Below are positions 12,004 to 21,167 of a stretch of DNA of 64,000 nt, piece by piece. Positions within the stretch are counted from its first letter, which is position 1. Every line of letters begins with the position of its first letter. The notes beneath the pieces were generated by a model. The model made no database searches. It worked only from the letters and a program-made list of their open reading frames with translations, and was not told the DNA's origin. Origin of the DNA: Entomortierella parvispora (Eukaryota > Mortierellomycota > Mortierellomycetes > Mortierellales > Mortierellaceae); assembly GCA_963573315.1 (NCBI GenBank), contig OY752140.1:2790001-2854000 (forward strand), given 5' to 3'. The position numbers and the translations under genes are program-made.

Positions 12004-14964
12004 TTACAGGCCGCTGCTGGCGCTAGTGAGACTACTGGTACGCTCCAGCGCCTTGGTTATGGGTTGCAATGGCGCACTGATCGTTCGCTGTGTGACTAAA
12101 GGACTGGCTCCCAAGAGCACAGGGCCCATCCGCGTCGTCAGTACAACGTCCGACCTAGCCCTAGTCAGGGTTGTTGGAGGGGAGGGTCGACGAGGCGATC
12201 CCTCTTCACTAGCAGCAGCAACAGCAGCCATTGCCAGTAAGGTAGGCGACGATGAACCTTGTTGTGGACTATGCGATTCAGGATGACCAGCCAGGGGTGA
12301 AGAAGGAGCTGAAGTCGAAGGGGAAGAAGGTGGTGGTGGAAGCGGAGAAGCGGGTGGAGGCGCCTGGATCTTAGCACTGGACCGTTTAGACTTTTTCCGA
12401 TCCTTGATCTTGATTTCTTTGGAACGAGGCTTCTCGAGCCCATAAATTTTCTTGTGTTGGGTTGGGGGCCGGGCTGGCTCCGGTGGGGTATAGCAGACGA
12501 CTGGAAAGCCCGTGAAACTGGCCCTCAGCTCATCCGAGGCTGAGGGAACTATCGGACTTCTCGGTCGGGGATCAGAGATGCTCCGTTGTCGTCTTAGTTT
12601 CGAATGGGCAGTGTTGTCTGGGAAGAAAGAATGGAGCGAGCCAAGAGACGGCTGGAGCATGCTGGTCACCAAGGGGTGCACCGTGTTGGAAATGGGTGTA
12701 TGAGAGCTTCGCGCCAAAAGTTTAGTCGCCTTGGTGCTCAAGAATGAGGCCGAAGATGTGACCGATCTTCTTGCTCGGGATCGCTTTTTGGTGCGCGGGG
12801 TCGTGGGTGGCAACAGGACTGGGTCAGAACCATAGAGAGATGCTTCTTCAGCGCGCGCATGCCATGGTGTCAAGGTCAGGCGCAAGGTCATGTACCTGAT
12901 TCCGGTCTTGGAAGGTGGAGAAGTACACTCTTGCTCCTCAAGATTATTGAGAATCTCGGTCCATGGTTCGGAAAGAGACTCCGTAGAGGGGCAGGATGAG
13001 AAAGAGGCAAATGGAGTGGACAGGGTGAGATCTGTCGATTGGAAACCGCTCTTGAGCATCTCATCAAACACGCTTTCAGACGAAAAGTTGGAGTGGATCA
13101 TCTGTCGTGTTCGAGGGCAATTGTACGGCTGTGTCCTTGAGCATGAGTACGTGTTAGCCACGGCAACAGGTGCAGGTGGAGGAGTGGGAGGCAGTTCCTT
13201 CTGTTCGAAATGATCTCGACGCATCATACAGTGGTCCTTTCGAGCCTTCAAGATGTCCAGGTCTATCGGAGTGTCGTCTGTGATTTCTGTGATTTCCGTG
13301 ATCTCCACCGGAATCTCTTTGGTCGTGATCTTCACGGCTGCAGCAACAGGAGCAGCGACGGGATCAGTAGCAAACACAGCAACCGGTACAGTAACAGGCA
13401 CAGCAATGGACACAGCGACTGGTACAGCGACGGGAGTGGCAGCAGGAACAGAAACAGGAACAGCAACGGGAACAGCAGTGGGTATATCAACAGCAAGAGA
13501 GGGAGTAGAGGACGTGCCTCCGATTCCGTAAATGTTGTTCAGATGCTCCCTGAACTCGTCGTCTGATGCGTTGCTACAAACAGAATTGCGTCTCGAAGAC
13601 GGGCGATGATCCTCATCCATCGTTTCCACATCTATGACAACACTGGTCTGGAGGTGGGGGACAAGGCTCGCCTGTAGGGCTGAATCCACCGCGGCCATCG
13701 TCTCCAATGGAGTGGCACTGTTGTCTCGAAGATAAGGACTGTCATCGCGACGATAGGCGCTGTTGCTGGGATTATCTACCTCCGTGGCGCGTCTTGGTCT
13801 TTGTCGCGTAGACGGTGAATCTTGTTGAGGGACACTTGAGAGCGGATGGTATTTCGCATCATAATCTGGAGACATTTCACCGTCATCTGAAACGTATCCG
13901 ACTATGGGAAAAGACCTGGCCAGTGGATTCGGAAGACCGCAGGGCACGCCGTGAAGGCTCGAGAGGTTAGCTGATGCCATGGGAGATATTGTGGATGAGT
14001 TCATAGGAGAGAGGTTGGATGAAGTCATTGATAGGCTGGCCGAGGTCAAAGGAGAGTCGATCGACATGGAAGTTCCACTTGACGAAGAGCCCCCCAGGGT
14101 ATCCTGCGAGGGGAGTCGAGACCGGAATCGCGTGTCTTGCTTTGAGCGATAAACGCTCACTTCTGGCCGAGCGGAGGTGACCTTTGTCTTTGTCCAGGTA
14201 GCGATTACAGGTACAACCGGTGTAGAAGATGGAGAAGGCGATGGAGATGTTGTCCAGGTCTCTGATGATCTGAGTTCACTCTTAGATATAGGTTGCGATT
14301 TCATGAGGGAGGTTGACCTTTCAGTAGGCTGAGAGGCAACTGCGGGGTATGTTGTTGATGCATGGTAACCATTTGTTGCAGGGTACCAGCTAGTAACAGG
14401 GAATGAGTCAACACCGCTGTATGTGCTAGTGGCGGAGTATGTGCCGCTAATAGGGTGCGAGTTGACTAAAGGGTGGGTGTTGGTGACAGGGTTCGAGTGG
14501 ATGGAAGGGGGTGAGGGGGTGGCGGAGTATTGACTCGCGACAGGAAAAGGGCCCGAGATGTTGTACGCGGCCACAGGGCGTTTTGGTGTGGCGACGGGAT
14601 GCGAGCCCATAGTGGGCTTTGGATTTCCTGAGTAAGGGTATCTCGCAGCACGCCTGATATCTGTTGCACTGTTTGTCCTGGAGGGAATGCTGGAGGATGC
14701 CAGGAGGGCAGATTGCCAGTGCTGACCAGCATTGATATTTTGGGCTTGACCCATGTCGCCAACCTCGTTACCATCCTCTCCTGGCTTATACCAAAGCTTT
14801 TTAAGAGGTGTCAAAGAAAGGCGAGGAGATGGAGGGGCAACAGGAGAACTGGAAGGCGGCGACCTCAAGCCGTGCACCTTCTTGTTCGGTCCATTAATGT
14901 AGGTATGAGGGTCGACAGGAAGCGTTGCCATCCAAGAACTCGAGTCAACTCCCGCAAATGACAT
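12004..14964 (-). CDS. Large disordered protein of unknown function with Pro-Val-Ala repeat
   Basis: A single open exon encodes about 986 aa. I chose the ATG at 14964 (MSFAGVDSSSWMATLPVDPH); the frame extends a few codons further only through a TTG. It is Ser/Thr/Pro-rich throughout and looks intrinsically disordered. Residues near 500-550 form a degenerate dipeptide repeat (PVAVPVSVPAATPVAVPVAV and onward) from a tandem ACAGCAACGGGAACA-like DNA tract at about 13330-13500. Islands of possible order are KKLWYKPGED (near residue 55), an acidic EITEITDDTPIDLDILKARK (near 560) and a basic tail region KEIKIKDRKKSKRSSAK. Several SP/TP and RRxS sites suggest a heavily phosphorylated scaffold or signalling protein, which is inference. 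I do not recognise a family. The uninterrupted length against codon-compatible composition supports a real gene. Confidence 0.75.
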   Translation of the reverse strand: MSFAGVDSSSWMATLPVDPHTYINGPNKKVHGLRSPPSSSPVAPPSPRLSLTPLKKLWYKPGEDGNEVGDMGQAQNINAGQHWQSALLASSSIPSRTNSATDIRRAARYPYSGNPKPTMGSHPVATPKRPVAAYNISGPFPVASQYSATPSPPSIHSNPVTNTHPLVNSHPISGTYSATSTYSGVDSFPVTSWYPATNGYHASTTYPAVASQPTERSTSLMKSQPISKSELRSSETWTTSPSPSPSSTPVVPVIATWTKTKVTSARPEVSVYRSKQDTRFRSRLPSQDTLGGSSSSGTSMSIDSPLTSASLSMTSSNLSPMNSSTISPMASANLSSLHGVPCGLPNPLARSFPIVGYVSDDGEMSPDYDAKYHPLSSVPQQDSPSTRQRPRRATEVDNPSNSAYRRDDSPYLRDNSATPLETMAAVDSALQASLVPHLQTSVVIDVETMDEDHRPSSRRNSVCSNASDDEFREHLNNIYGIGGTSSTPSLAVDIPTAVPVAVPVSVPAATPVAVPVAVSIAVPVTVPVAVFATDPVAAPVAAAVKITTKEIPVEITEITEITDDTPIDLDILKARKDHCMMRRDHFEQKELPPTPPPAPVAVANTYSCSRTQPYNCPRTRQMIHSNFSSESVFDEMLKSGFQSTDLTLSTPFASFSSCPSTESLSEPWTEILNNLEEQECTSPPSKTGIRYMTLRLTLTPWHARAEEASLYGSDPVLLPPTTPRTKKRSRARRSVTSSASFLSTKATKLLARSSHTPISNTVHPLVTSMLQPSLGSLHSFFPDNTAHSKLRRQRSISDPRPRSPIVPSASDELRASFTGFPVVCYTPPEPARPPTQHKKIYGLEKPRSKEIKIKDRKKSKRSSAKIQAPPPASPLPPPPSSPSTSAPSSPLAGHPESHSPQQGSSSPTLLAMAAVAAASEEGSPRRPSPPTTLTRARSDVVLTTRMGPVLLGASPLVTQRTISAPLQPITKALERTSSLTSASSGL
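13330..13500 (-). repeat. Degenerate trinucleotide-phased tandem repeat encoding PVAV-type dipeptides
   Basis: The + strand reads as repeated ACAGCAAC-GG-ACAG units with third-position drift. On the minus strand they give PVAVPVSVP-type sequence inside the disordered protein. It is likely a slippage-expanded coding minisatellite. Confidence 0.7.
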
Positions 14965-16061
14965 GGCCTTTTTGTTAAGAGTCAATGGATAACGCAGCGA
15001 ATGGAAGAGGAGAAGTCAGCAGAGAGAATTTTTGGCAGTTCCAACCCCAAGATAACCCTGCCTAGTTCAAGATGATTACCTCGAGATTTCAAAAACAGAA
15101 CGCGAAGGAAGAGAAATATACAAGGAGGAAAAGACAGAACAAAAAAGAGACAAGGAATGTACAGAGTATTGGCTATGTGGCGGGAGGCAAGAGGAAAAGA
15201 AAGAACAAAAGCAAGAGAGAAACGAAAGGAGGGTCAACAAGACAGAGACTAGAGGGAAAAGGTGCCGAAAAGCAACCAGCGGCTGACAACATAATATAGC
15301 GCCGAGAAGGAGGAAGGGAGAGGAGGTGTCGGACGATCAACATCGGCCCCTAGAACGTTTTGGCAAACAAAAGGGCTTTCTCGCACTGCGTTTGGCCCAC
15401 TTTTTTCTGCATTTCAAATCTTTCCTCCGACGGTCGCACCGACCACAACCACACATACCAGCGCAAAGCCGCACGACCGCGCTGTCATCTGTTCCTTTCC
15501 CGCCATCGTGCTCACAATGTGCGCAACGCCTCCAAACTTTGTCACAGCTGACAGCCGTTGACTGTCAACAAAATTCATCAGCAAGGAGCCAAGATAACCC
15601 TTTGCCCCTGAACAGGAACCATCAGTGAACTGGGAACACACAAAATGTACGACTCTGAGCTCAGTGCTGCAAAAGAAATGCATTAGAAAAGAACATGGTT
15701 CGCCGGGTGGTCCATGATCGATGTTTGCGCCCAAAAACAAAAAACAAAATCCGATCTCACACACGTCAAGTTCTCCGTATTTTTTTTCTTCTTTAGGCGT
15801 TCTTTTTGCGGGAAACACAAAAAAGCTTTATTTTGTGACGCGAATCTCAGGGACCGTGAACCACAATAACAGGGAAAACCACTTCGATCCTGAAAACCTT
15901 GGAAGTCGAATGATGCAAACTCTGCGTACCCCCGCCGCGAGTATTCTTTCTTTTATTGACAGACCATCTAACTGAAGAAAAAACACCCGAGCTCTGCAAA
16001 GGAAAGGAAAAGGCTACAGTACCACGAAAAAGGCTGACTCGTAGCTCTCTCAGAGGGCTCT
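14965..16061. other. Intergenic region upstream of the disordered-protein gene
   Basis: This 1.1 kb lies between the start of the disordered-protein gene and the stop of the monooxygenase gene, both on the minus strand. An A/G-rich stretch (about 15085-15250) lies next to the start codon. The remainder holds short CT-rich and poly-T pieces. No gene or RNA is recognised. Confidence 0.35.
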
Positions 16062-17856
16062 TCACACTCGCTTCACTCCCAGGAAATGGTCCGGCTTGAA
16101 GTTTCGTAGTCTCCACCAGTAGTGGGAGCAAGAGCTCCACCACAAGGCCGTCACACGTCCCTGATCATTCTGATACCAGGAACTGCAGGCGGAGGACCAA
16201 ACCATACCCTTCATCTTTTCGTCAACCTCCGCCACAAAGTCTTGGCAGGCCTTGTCTGTGGACTGGATAGAGGACAGGTTGTGCTTCATCATAAATCCCA
16301 CAGCTTTGATCGCAAAATCGACCTGGGTCTCGATCATGAACAAAACAGAGTTGTGACCGAGTGCAGTACTGGGTCCCAACAGGAAAAACATGTTTGGGGT
16401 GTCCGCAGAAGTAATACCGTAGTATGTCTTTGGGTTTTGGCCCCAGGTTCTGGCAAGATCCTTTCCTTCCTTGCCAATAACCAACCCTTCGCTCAGGGCG
16501 TCTTGGACATGGAATCCTGTCGCAAGAATTAAGGCATCGACCTCTTGAATGGAGCCATCCTTCAGCATCAAAGAATGACCCTTGACGCCTGTAATCGTCT
16601 CTGTGTGAACATTGACATTCTTCTTGGTGAGCGCTGGAAGGTAATCCGAGGAGACGACGATACGACGGCAACCCATCACATAGGTAGGGGTCAACTTCTT
16701 GCGCAAGACAGGGTCACGGACGCTCCAGTACCTGAACGACCAGGCCAAGAAAGCTGCCGCCATTCGCACAACTGTATCACGCTTCTTAGAACTGAATGCG
16801 CGAACCATAAACTCTGAGCCCCAGTAAGTGAGCTTGAATAACAAAAAGTGCACAAAGGGAATGTACTTGAACATGAACTTTAGGATGGCCGAGTTGCTCT
16901 TGTTTCGACGGGGGATAATGTAGGAAGCAGTCCGTTGATAATACTCGAGTGTTTTGACCTTATCCACAATCGATGGGACAACTTGGATTGCACTATGGTG
17001 GAGTTTCGGGTAGTGCGACAGCTCAGCAAAAAAATGAAACGCATGATAGTTTTCCATCACTGACAACAGCTTGGACAATTTACCTTGCGCCACTTCCAAC
17101 AATGGCAACGCGTTTTCCAGTCAGATCGTAATCATGATTCCATTGGGCCGTGTGCCACTTCGGACCTTCAAAAGCATCAAACTGCTTGGGGATCTGAGGG
17201 ATACGAAGGGGACCCATTCCCGAAAAAACAATGTCGGCCCTGGTTTGGTGCTGTTCACCCGTTTCCAGGTCGGTATAGTCTAGGACCCACTGCTGTAGGT
17301 TCTCGCGCCACTCTGCGCGCTTGATCTCAGTTCTAAAGCGGATCTTTTGGTAAAGGTTGTACTTTCTGGCTGTCTTTTTCAAGTAATCCCAAATCTCTTG
17401 CTGACCGGCGTACGTCTTGGACCATTCATAATTTGGCTCGAAAGAGAACTGGTAGTTGATCGACTTAACATCACAGGCGCACCCTGAAGCGAGGAAGGGA
17501 ATACACGTTAGCAACTGAAGGTTCCATGACAGCTGAGGTCGGGCAGCATATCGCGCAAATTCTAACCTGGGTATGTGTTAGACAGCCAAGTACCGCCCAA
17601 ATCGTGCTCCAGCTCAAAGATCTCAAAAGATTTCAGGCCGAGCTGTGTCTGTAGTCTGATACCAGCGCAGATGCCTGAGAATCTATGAAGGGGGAAAAGA
17701 GACGCGAAAGAAATGAAACGCGGGTTCGTGAACAAATTTCCCGACGGGCCGTGTTTACTTTGGGCTGAGGAATAAGGAAGAGTGTCGCACATACCCAGCA
17801 CCGATAATGACGATCTTGGGAGTGGATCCGTCTTTGTAGGTAGCTGTGAGGCCCAT
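16062..17856 (-). CDS. Flavin-containing monooxygenase, type I Baeyer-Villiger class
   Basis: This FAD/NADPH-dependent enzyme class oxygenates ketones or soft nucleophiles. Start is the ATG at 17856 (MGLTATYKDGSTPKIVIIGA). The first join restores the FAD Rossmann motif GAG|ICAG in front of IRLQTQLGLKSFEIFELEHD and LGGTW. Then comes NTYPG|CACDVKSINYQFSFEPNYEW. The Baeyer-Villiger fingerprint FxGxxxHxxxW is present as FEGPKWHTAQW, immediately before the NADPH Rossmann motif KRVAIVGSGA|SAIQVVPSI. That motif is split by the 91-bp intron 16993-17083. The C-terminal half contains DALILATGFHVQD, the ATG motif typical of this class, and LLGPSTALGHNS. The last fingerprint position is Asn (WN) rather than the usual Pro/Asp. 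No membrane segment is evident; FLLFKLTYWG is short. It is divergent from the EF-hand gene. The substrate is unknown. Confidence 0.9.
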
Positions 17857-18381
17857 GTTGACGATGATGTATGAATGTGGCTTAAAATGGGAACAGAGAT
17901 GGAGCAGGCAAAAGGAGAAGGAAGAAAAAGAGCGGAGTCTTGCCCCACGCTTGTCTTGTGGTTGCAGAGGTGTATGTCTCGCGTGTCTGTCTGCACATGC
18001 CAAAGTAGAATAGGGTGACGAAGGCCCAATAAAGAAAGACATCGAAGGACCATTGGCGCTATGTCTCGGGAAGCGAAGCGCGCACAGCGGCGCGAAAAAG
18101 TCGAGTGGAGCGAACAGGGCACAGGCCAGGCACTCGCCCGTCGTCAGGGTCATTTCAACCTTCCTCCTCCACGACCCGAGAGGATCCCTTCGTTTCTTTC
18201 CCCACCCTTCGGCTGCTTTTGGGATCGCAGCAAAGAGACAGGCAGTCACACGCGCACGCGCACGTGGCACTTTTTTTTTGTGCATGCAGCATGCAAAACG
18301 CCATCAGCATCATTCCCTCTCATTCCTTCTTCCCTTTTTCTCCTCATCATATTCTTACGCCCTCATCCCCTACTTTCAACC
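17857..18381. promoter_or_regulatory. Bidirectional promoter between monooxygenase and EF-hand gene
   Basis: These 525 bp lie between divergent starts. A GC-rich centre contains alternating ACGCGCACGCGCACGTG (about 18250-18266, possible Z-DNA-prone run with an E-box). A CT-rich tract lies directly upstream of the EF-hand ATG (18300-18380). No TATA box stands out. Confidence 0.4.
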
Positions 18382-19130
18382 ATGTCTATGCGCCCTGATG
18401 AAATCAAAGAGGCTTTTACCCTCTTCGACCCCCAGAACACAGGGACTATCCAGCCTCAGGCCTTCCAGAGCTTTCTCGATGCAAGTCCCCTCCTTCTTCC
18501 TCCTTGGGATAGCTCTTGCGTTTCTCATTCTTCCTTCACTCCCTCACGCTTGGAAAGATTCGCGTTGTGGCCACAAGCTGTCCCAAAACCAATGCTCTAC
18601 CTCCTAATCGTTTTTGTTTTTTCTTCGTTGCATTTAGACCTTGGGCGACCAAGAGCTCAAACAAGCTGTTCGCATTCCAAACCACCCAATTGACCTTCGC
18701 GAGTTCACAGAGCTTATGAATCGCTACAACCAGGACAGTGCCAAGGACCCAGAAGAACCCTACCGTCGTGCCTTTGCCTCCATTAACAAGGATGGCTCTG
18801 GTCAAATATCTGCAGAAGAGCTACGCGTTGCCATTCAACAGTTCTTAGGTCCTAACATCCTGTCTGAGGTAAGAAATACAAATTGGAATCAAAAAATAAA
18901 AATGGTTACAGGGCAGGATTGGAGGGACCTCAATCACTTGTTGATCCAGAGCGTTGCTACTGCCGTCGTTGCCCTTTCTCATACAATTGAATCGTATTTT
19001 GTTCTAGGCTGACGTCGATGAGATCATAAGGGAAGGTGACGTCTCTGGCGACGGTCGTATTAGCGTGGAAGAATTCTTGAAGATCATGCAGAAGAGCGAG
19101 AAATACCATCGCGGCGAGCACGTCTTCTGA
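18382..19130 (+). CDS. Calmodulin-like EF-hand protein
   Basis: This small calcium sensor has three coding exons. Exon 1 is 18382-18480 (33 codons, MSMRPDEIKEAFTLFDPQNT to SFLD). Exon 2 runs from 18638 to 18868 and exon 3 from about 19011 to TGA at 19128-19130, giving about 149 aa, the size of calmodulin. There are four EF-hand positions. EF1 (DPQNTGTIQPQAF) lacks some acidic ligands, EF2 (PNHPIDLREF) is degenerate, EF3 (NKDGSGQISAEE) is canonical and EF4 (GDVSGDGRISVEEF) is near-canonical. Calcium binding is therefore expected mainly in the C-terminal lobe. Intron 1 uses a GC donor: only GAT|GCAAGT joined to CATTTAG|ACC keeps the frame SFLD|TLGDQELKQ. The second join NILSE|ADVDEII is standard GT-AG. 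It could be a calmodulin-like protein or a myosin light chain; a true centrin is less likely because no N-terminal basic extension is present. Confidence 0.9.
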
Positions 19131-19252
19131 GAAACTCACACACACGCACCCTCTTCATTTCTGAATACTGAGGAAAATGGAACATTCGACCCAACCGCCA
19201 TGTAAGGTCCACTTTCCAGTCCAATAGAGACAATAAACAAGCAGCGTTTTAT

Positions 19253-20815
19253 TCAAGGATTACGGAGCAGACCCGCCAGCAACAAGTCTGCTTCTTTAGC
19301 AGGTTTGATCCATTCTACCTCTACAGCAATAAGTGTTGGTAGTGACGGGATCAGAGTCAAATGGTACTGCCTCCCTACGAACACTGACGATTTAAGAAAC
19401 GGGGCAGCAGCAGCTTTGGATCCAGAAGTGGAGGAGGCCGAAGCTGCAGGAGCAACTGTTGAATGTAGCACAAAGGTACCACATCGAAGAGATTGACTTG
19501 CTAATCGACCCAGACAAATATCCAGCCAGAGCTTTTCTTCTTCTTTGGCGCGTTGGGAGATATCATTGTCCATGGACTCCACTTGTCCCTCTGACGCCCC
19601 GGAAGGAGACAACTTGCTTTTGAATGATAATACACCTCTTCTGCTCAAAATTCTTAGCACTCTGACACAGACTTCTGCGCGGGCTTCGCCAGGTGTCATA
19701 AAAGTGCGCTTTTGCAAGCCCAGTAGAGTCCACATAACAGCTTCTTGATCTTTTCCAACCTTTAAAATCGCCTCGCCGGTGCCATCGCGGATTGTACACT
19801 CCATCTGAATATCGAGCCGCCACTTTTTTGAGCTGCATCCAAATACACAATGCTGAATTTTGTACTCGTTTTCACACTCTGTGCAGATGGCACGTAAAAG
19901 ACAGGACTTGATGTTGGTGAGAGAACACAGGTGACGCTGCGGAATAGTGTCCGTCTCTTGACCTCCGTCACTGAGCACTGGGTCCCTTTTCCTGGCAGCC
20001 GACTCGAGCCCAAGAGTCCAGATGTGGGAGAGATTGATGATTTGTAATTGTTCAGACTCGACGATGTGTGCAGCCGGATGACCCCAAGTAGAGTCAAGTA
20101 AGGCGAGAGGATCCAGGACCTTGACTGATTGCTGGAGTGATAGAGTCAAAGGAAGGCTTGCCCCATTTTCAGTTTGGGTAGGTGGAGAGCTCGTTGGATG
20201 CGCACCGGCCATTTTGAATACACGACAGGTTGATATCGGTTGTCCGATGCAAACAACGATAGTTTGTCCTGTGCGCCCTCGATCCAAGTATAAGAGCGTG
20301 TCAAAGACTTGCAAGTGGTCTCCTTCTTGGATTCCTGATGTCCCAGAACTCAAACCAGCCTTCACTGTGTTCGTGCTAAGTAAGACGGCGAGCATGTTCC
20401 TGTTACTGTCGTAGATTTCCTGTTCCGTTTCCCGGTCAGAGTCAGACCACGATATGGTGGAGTCAGCATCGGAAGTCTGGTCGTCGTCCGAGTCGATAAT
20501 GACAGTGAAAGCTGGTTCCTTTGATTTTCGAGTCACGACTGTGGTCGGTGCGTGGTAGCTCCCATCGTTCTCAGCCTTGAATGTTTTCAACCAAAGGATA
20601 ACAGGGTCTTTTGTGGTATCTGTGTCTTGGAGGCGGTGAAATGTTTGCAGAGGCCGTGGGTGATGAGTAAAGGGAACGGTATCTGTGCCAGTGATTCTTG
20701 CAATCTGTCCCTCCAAGGCGACGACGGGTGACGCGGGAGTTGGGTGGCGCGAGTGAGCAAGGGCAGCGTGTGTGGCTGCAATCACGGCTGTCACGGAGAT
20801 GGGGGAGCGTGACAT
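19253..20815 (-). CDS. OB-fold/zinc-ribbon protein, CTC1-like (CST telomere complex) candidate
   Basis: A single exon encodes 520 aa from the ATG at 20815 (MSRSPISVTAVIAATHAALA). A further in-frame ATG at 21010 would add a poly-T-derived hydrophobic leader that I regard as untranslated. The N-terminal half has beta-rich blocks resembling OB folds (VVALEGQIARIT; later GDHLQVFDTLLYLDRGR and QTIVVCIGQP), separated by an acidic linker (IIDSDDDQTSDADSTISWSD). The central block is C-x2-C ... C-x3-C: AICTECENEYKIQHCVFGC, followed by strands LDIQMECTIRDGTGEAILKV. This is the layout of the zinc-ribbon OB fold in the C-terminal part of CTC1 and of RPA70 DBD-C. A final OB-like block is VFVGRQYHLTLIPSL. 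CTC1 binds telomeric single-stranded DNA with STN1/TEN1 and helps DNA polymerase alpha fill in the C strand. The assignment is by fold pattern only; SHLD2 or another RPA-like protein is possible. Confidence 0.5.
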   Translation of the reverse strand: MSRSPISVTAVIAATHAALAHSRHPTPASPVVALEGQIARITGTDTVPFTHHPRPLQTFHRLQDTDTTKDPVILWLKTFKAENDGSYHAPTTVVTRKSKEPAFTVIIDSDDDQTSDADSTISWSDSDRETEQEIYDSNRNMLAVLLSTNTVKAGLSSGTSGIQEGDHLQVFDTLLYLDRGRTGQTIVVCIGQPISTCRVFKMAGAHPTSSPPTQTENGASLPLTLSLQQSVKVLDPLALLDSTWGHPAAHIVESEQLQIINLSHIWTLGLESAARKRDPVLSDGGQETDTIPQRHLCSLTNIKSCLLRAICTECENEYKIQHCVFGCSSKKWRLDIQMECTIRDGTGEAILKVGKDQEAVMWTLLGLQKRTFMTPGEARAEVCVRVLRILSRRGVLSFKSKLSPSGASEGQVESMDNDISQRAKEEEKLWLDICLGRLASQSLRCGTFVLHSTVAPAASASSTSGSKAAAAPFLKSSVFVGRQYHLTLIPSLPTLIAVEVEWIKPAKEADLLLAGLLRNP

Positions 20816-21167
20816 GCGATGAGGGACATTGCCGTGGTGGAGATGGACCGAGGAGGAGGGCTGGGAGCTGGAATTGAGGCGAGAGGAAAGAGAATGAATG
20901 GGTCCTTGGAGCGAGAAAAAGGGGGAAAAAAAAAACGGTGGCGCAGACGAAACAAAAGAAAAAAGAAAAAATAAAACGAGAAAAAAAACGCGAGGAAACG
21001 CGATAGACATTAGACACAGACATTATTATTGTTTACTGGTTGGTTCAAGGGATGGCACATGCTGCCAACACTCTCTTTTTTTTTTTTTTTGTTTCTTGCT
21101 CTTTCTACCCTCTTCCTCTTCCACCCCTTGTCCGCTCTTCCTTCCTTCCACCCAGCCAGCTCTTCCC
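20816..21167. promoter_or_regulatory. Divergent promoter with poly-A/poly-T tracts
   Basis: This 352-bp spacer separates the CTC1-like gene (minus) from the coiled-coil gene (plus). It contains runs of A (20926-20935, 20981-20990) and a T run at about 21074-21090, followed by CT-rich sequence up to the plus-strand ATG. Poly(dA:dT) tracts typically exclude nucleosomes in fungal promoters. Confidence 0.4.

Noticed and set aside
20816-21010. Upstream ATG at 21010 giving the CTC1-like protein a hydrophobic, signal-peptide-like leader
   Set aside because: The leader is the translation of poly-T/poly-A promoter tracts (Phe/Ser/Leu runs). Such a leader would be odd on a nuclear OB-fold protein, and the ATG at 20815 begins normal-looking sequence.
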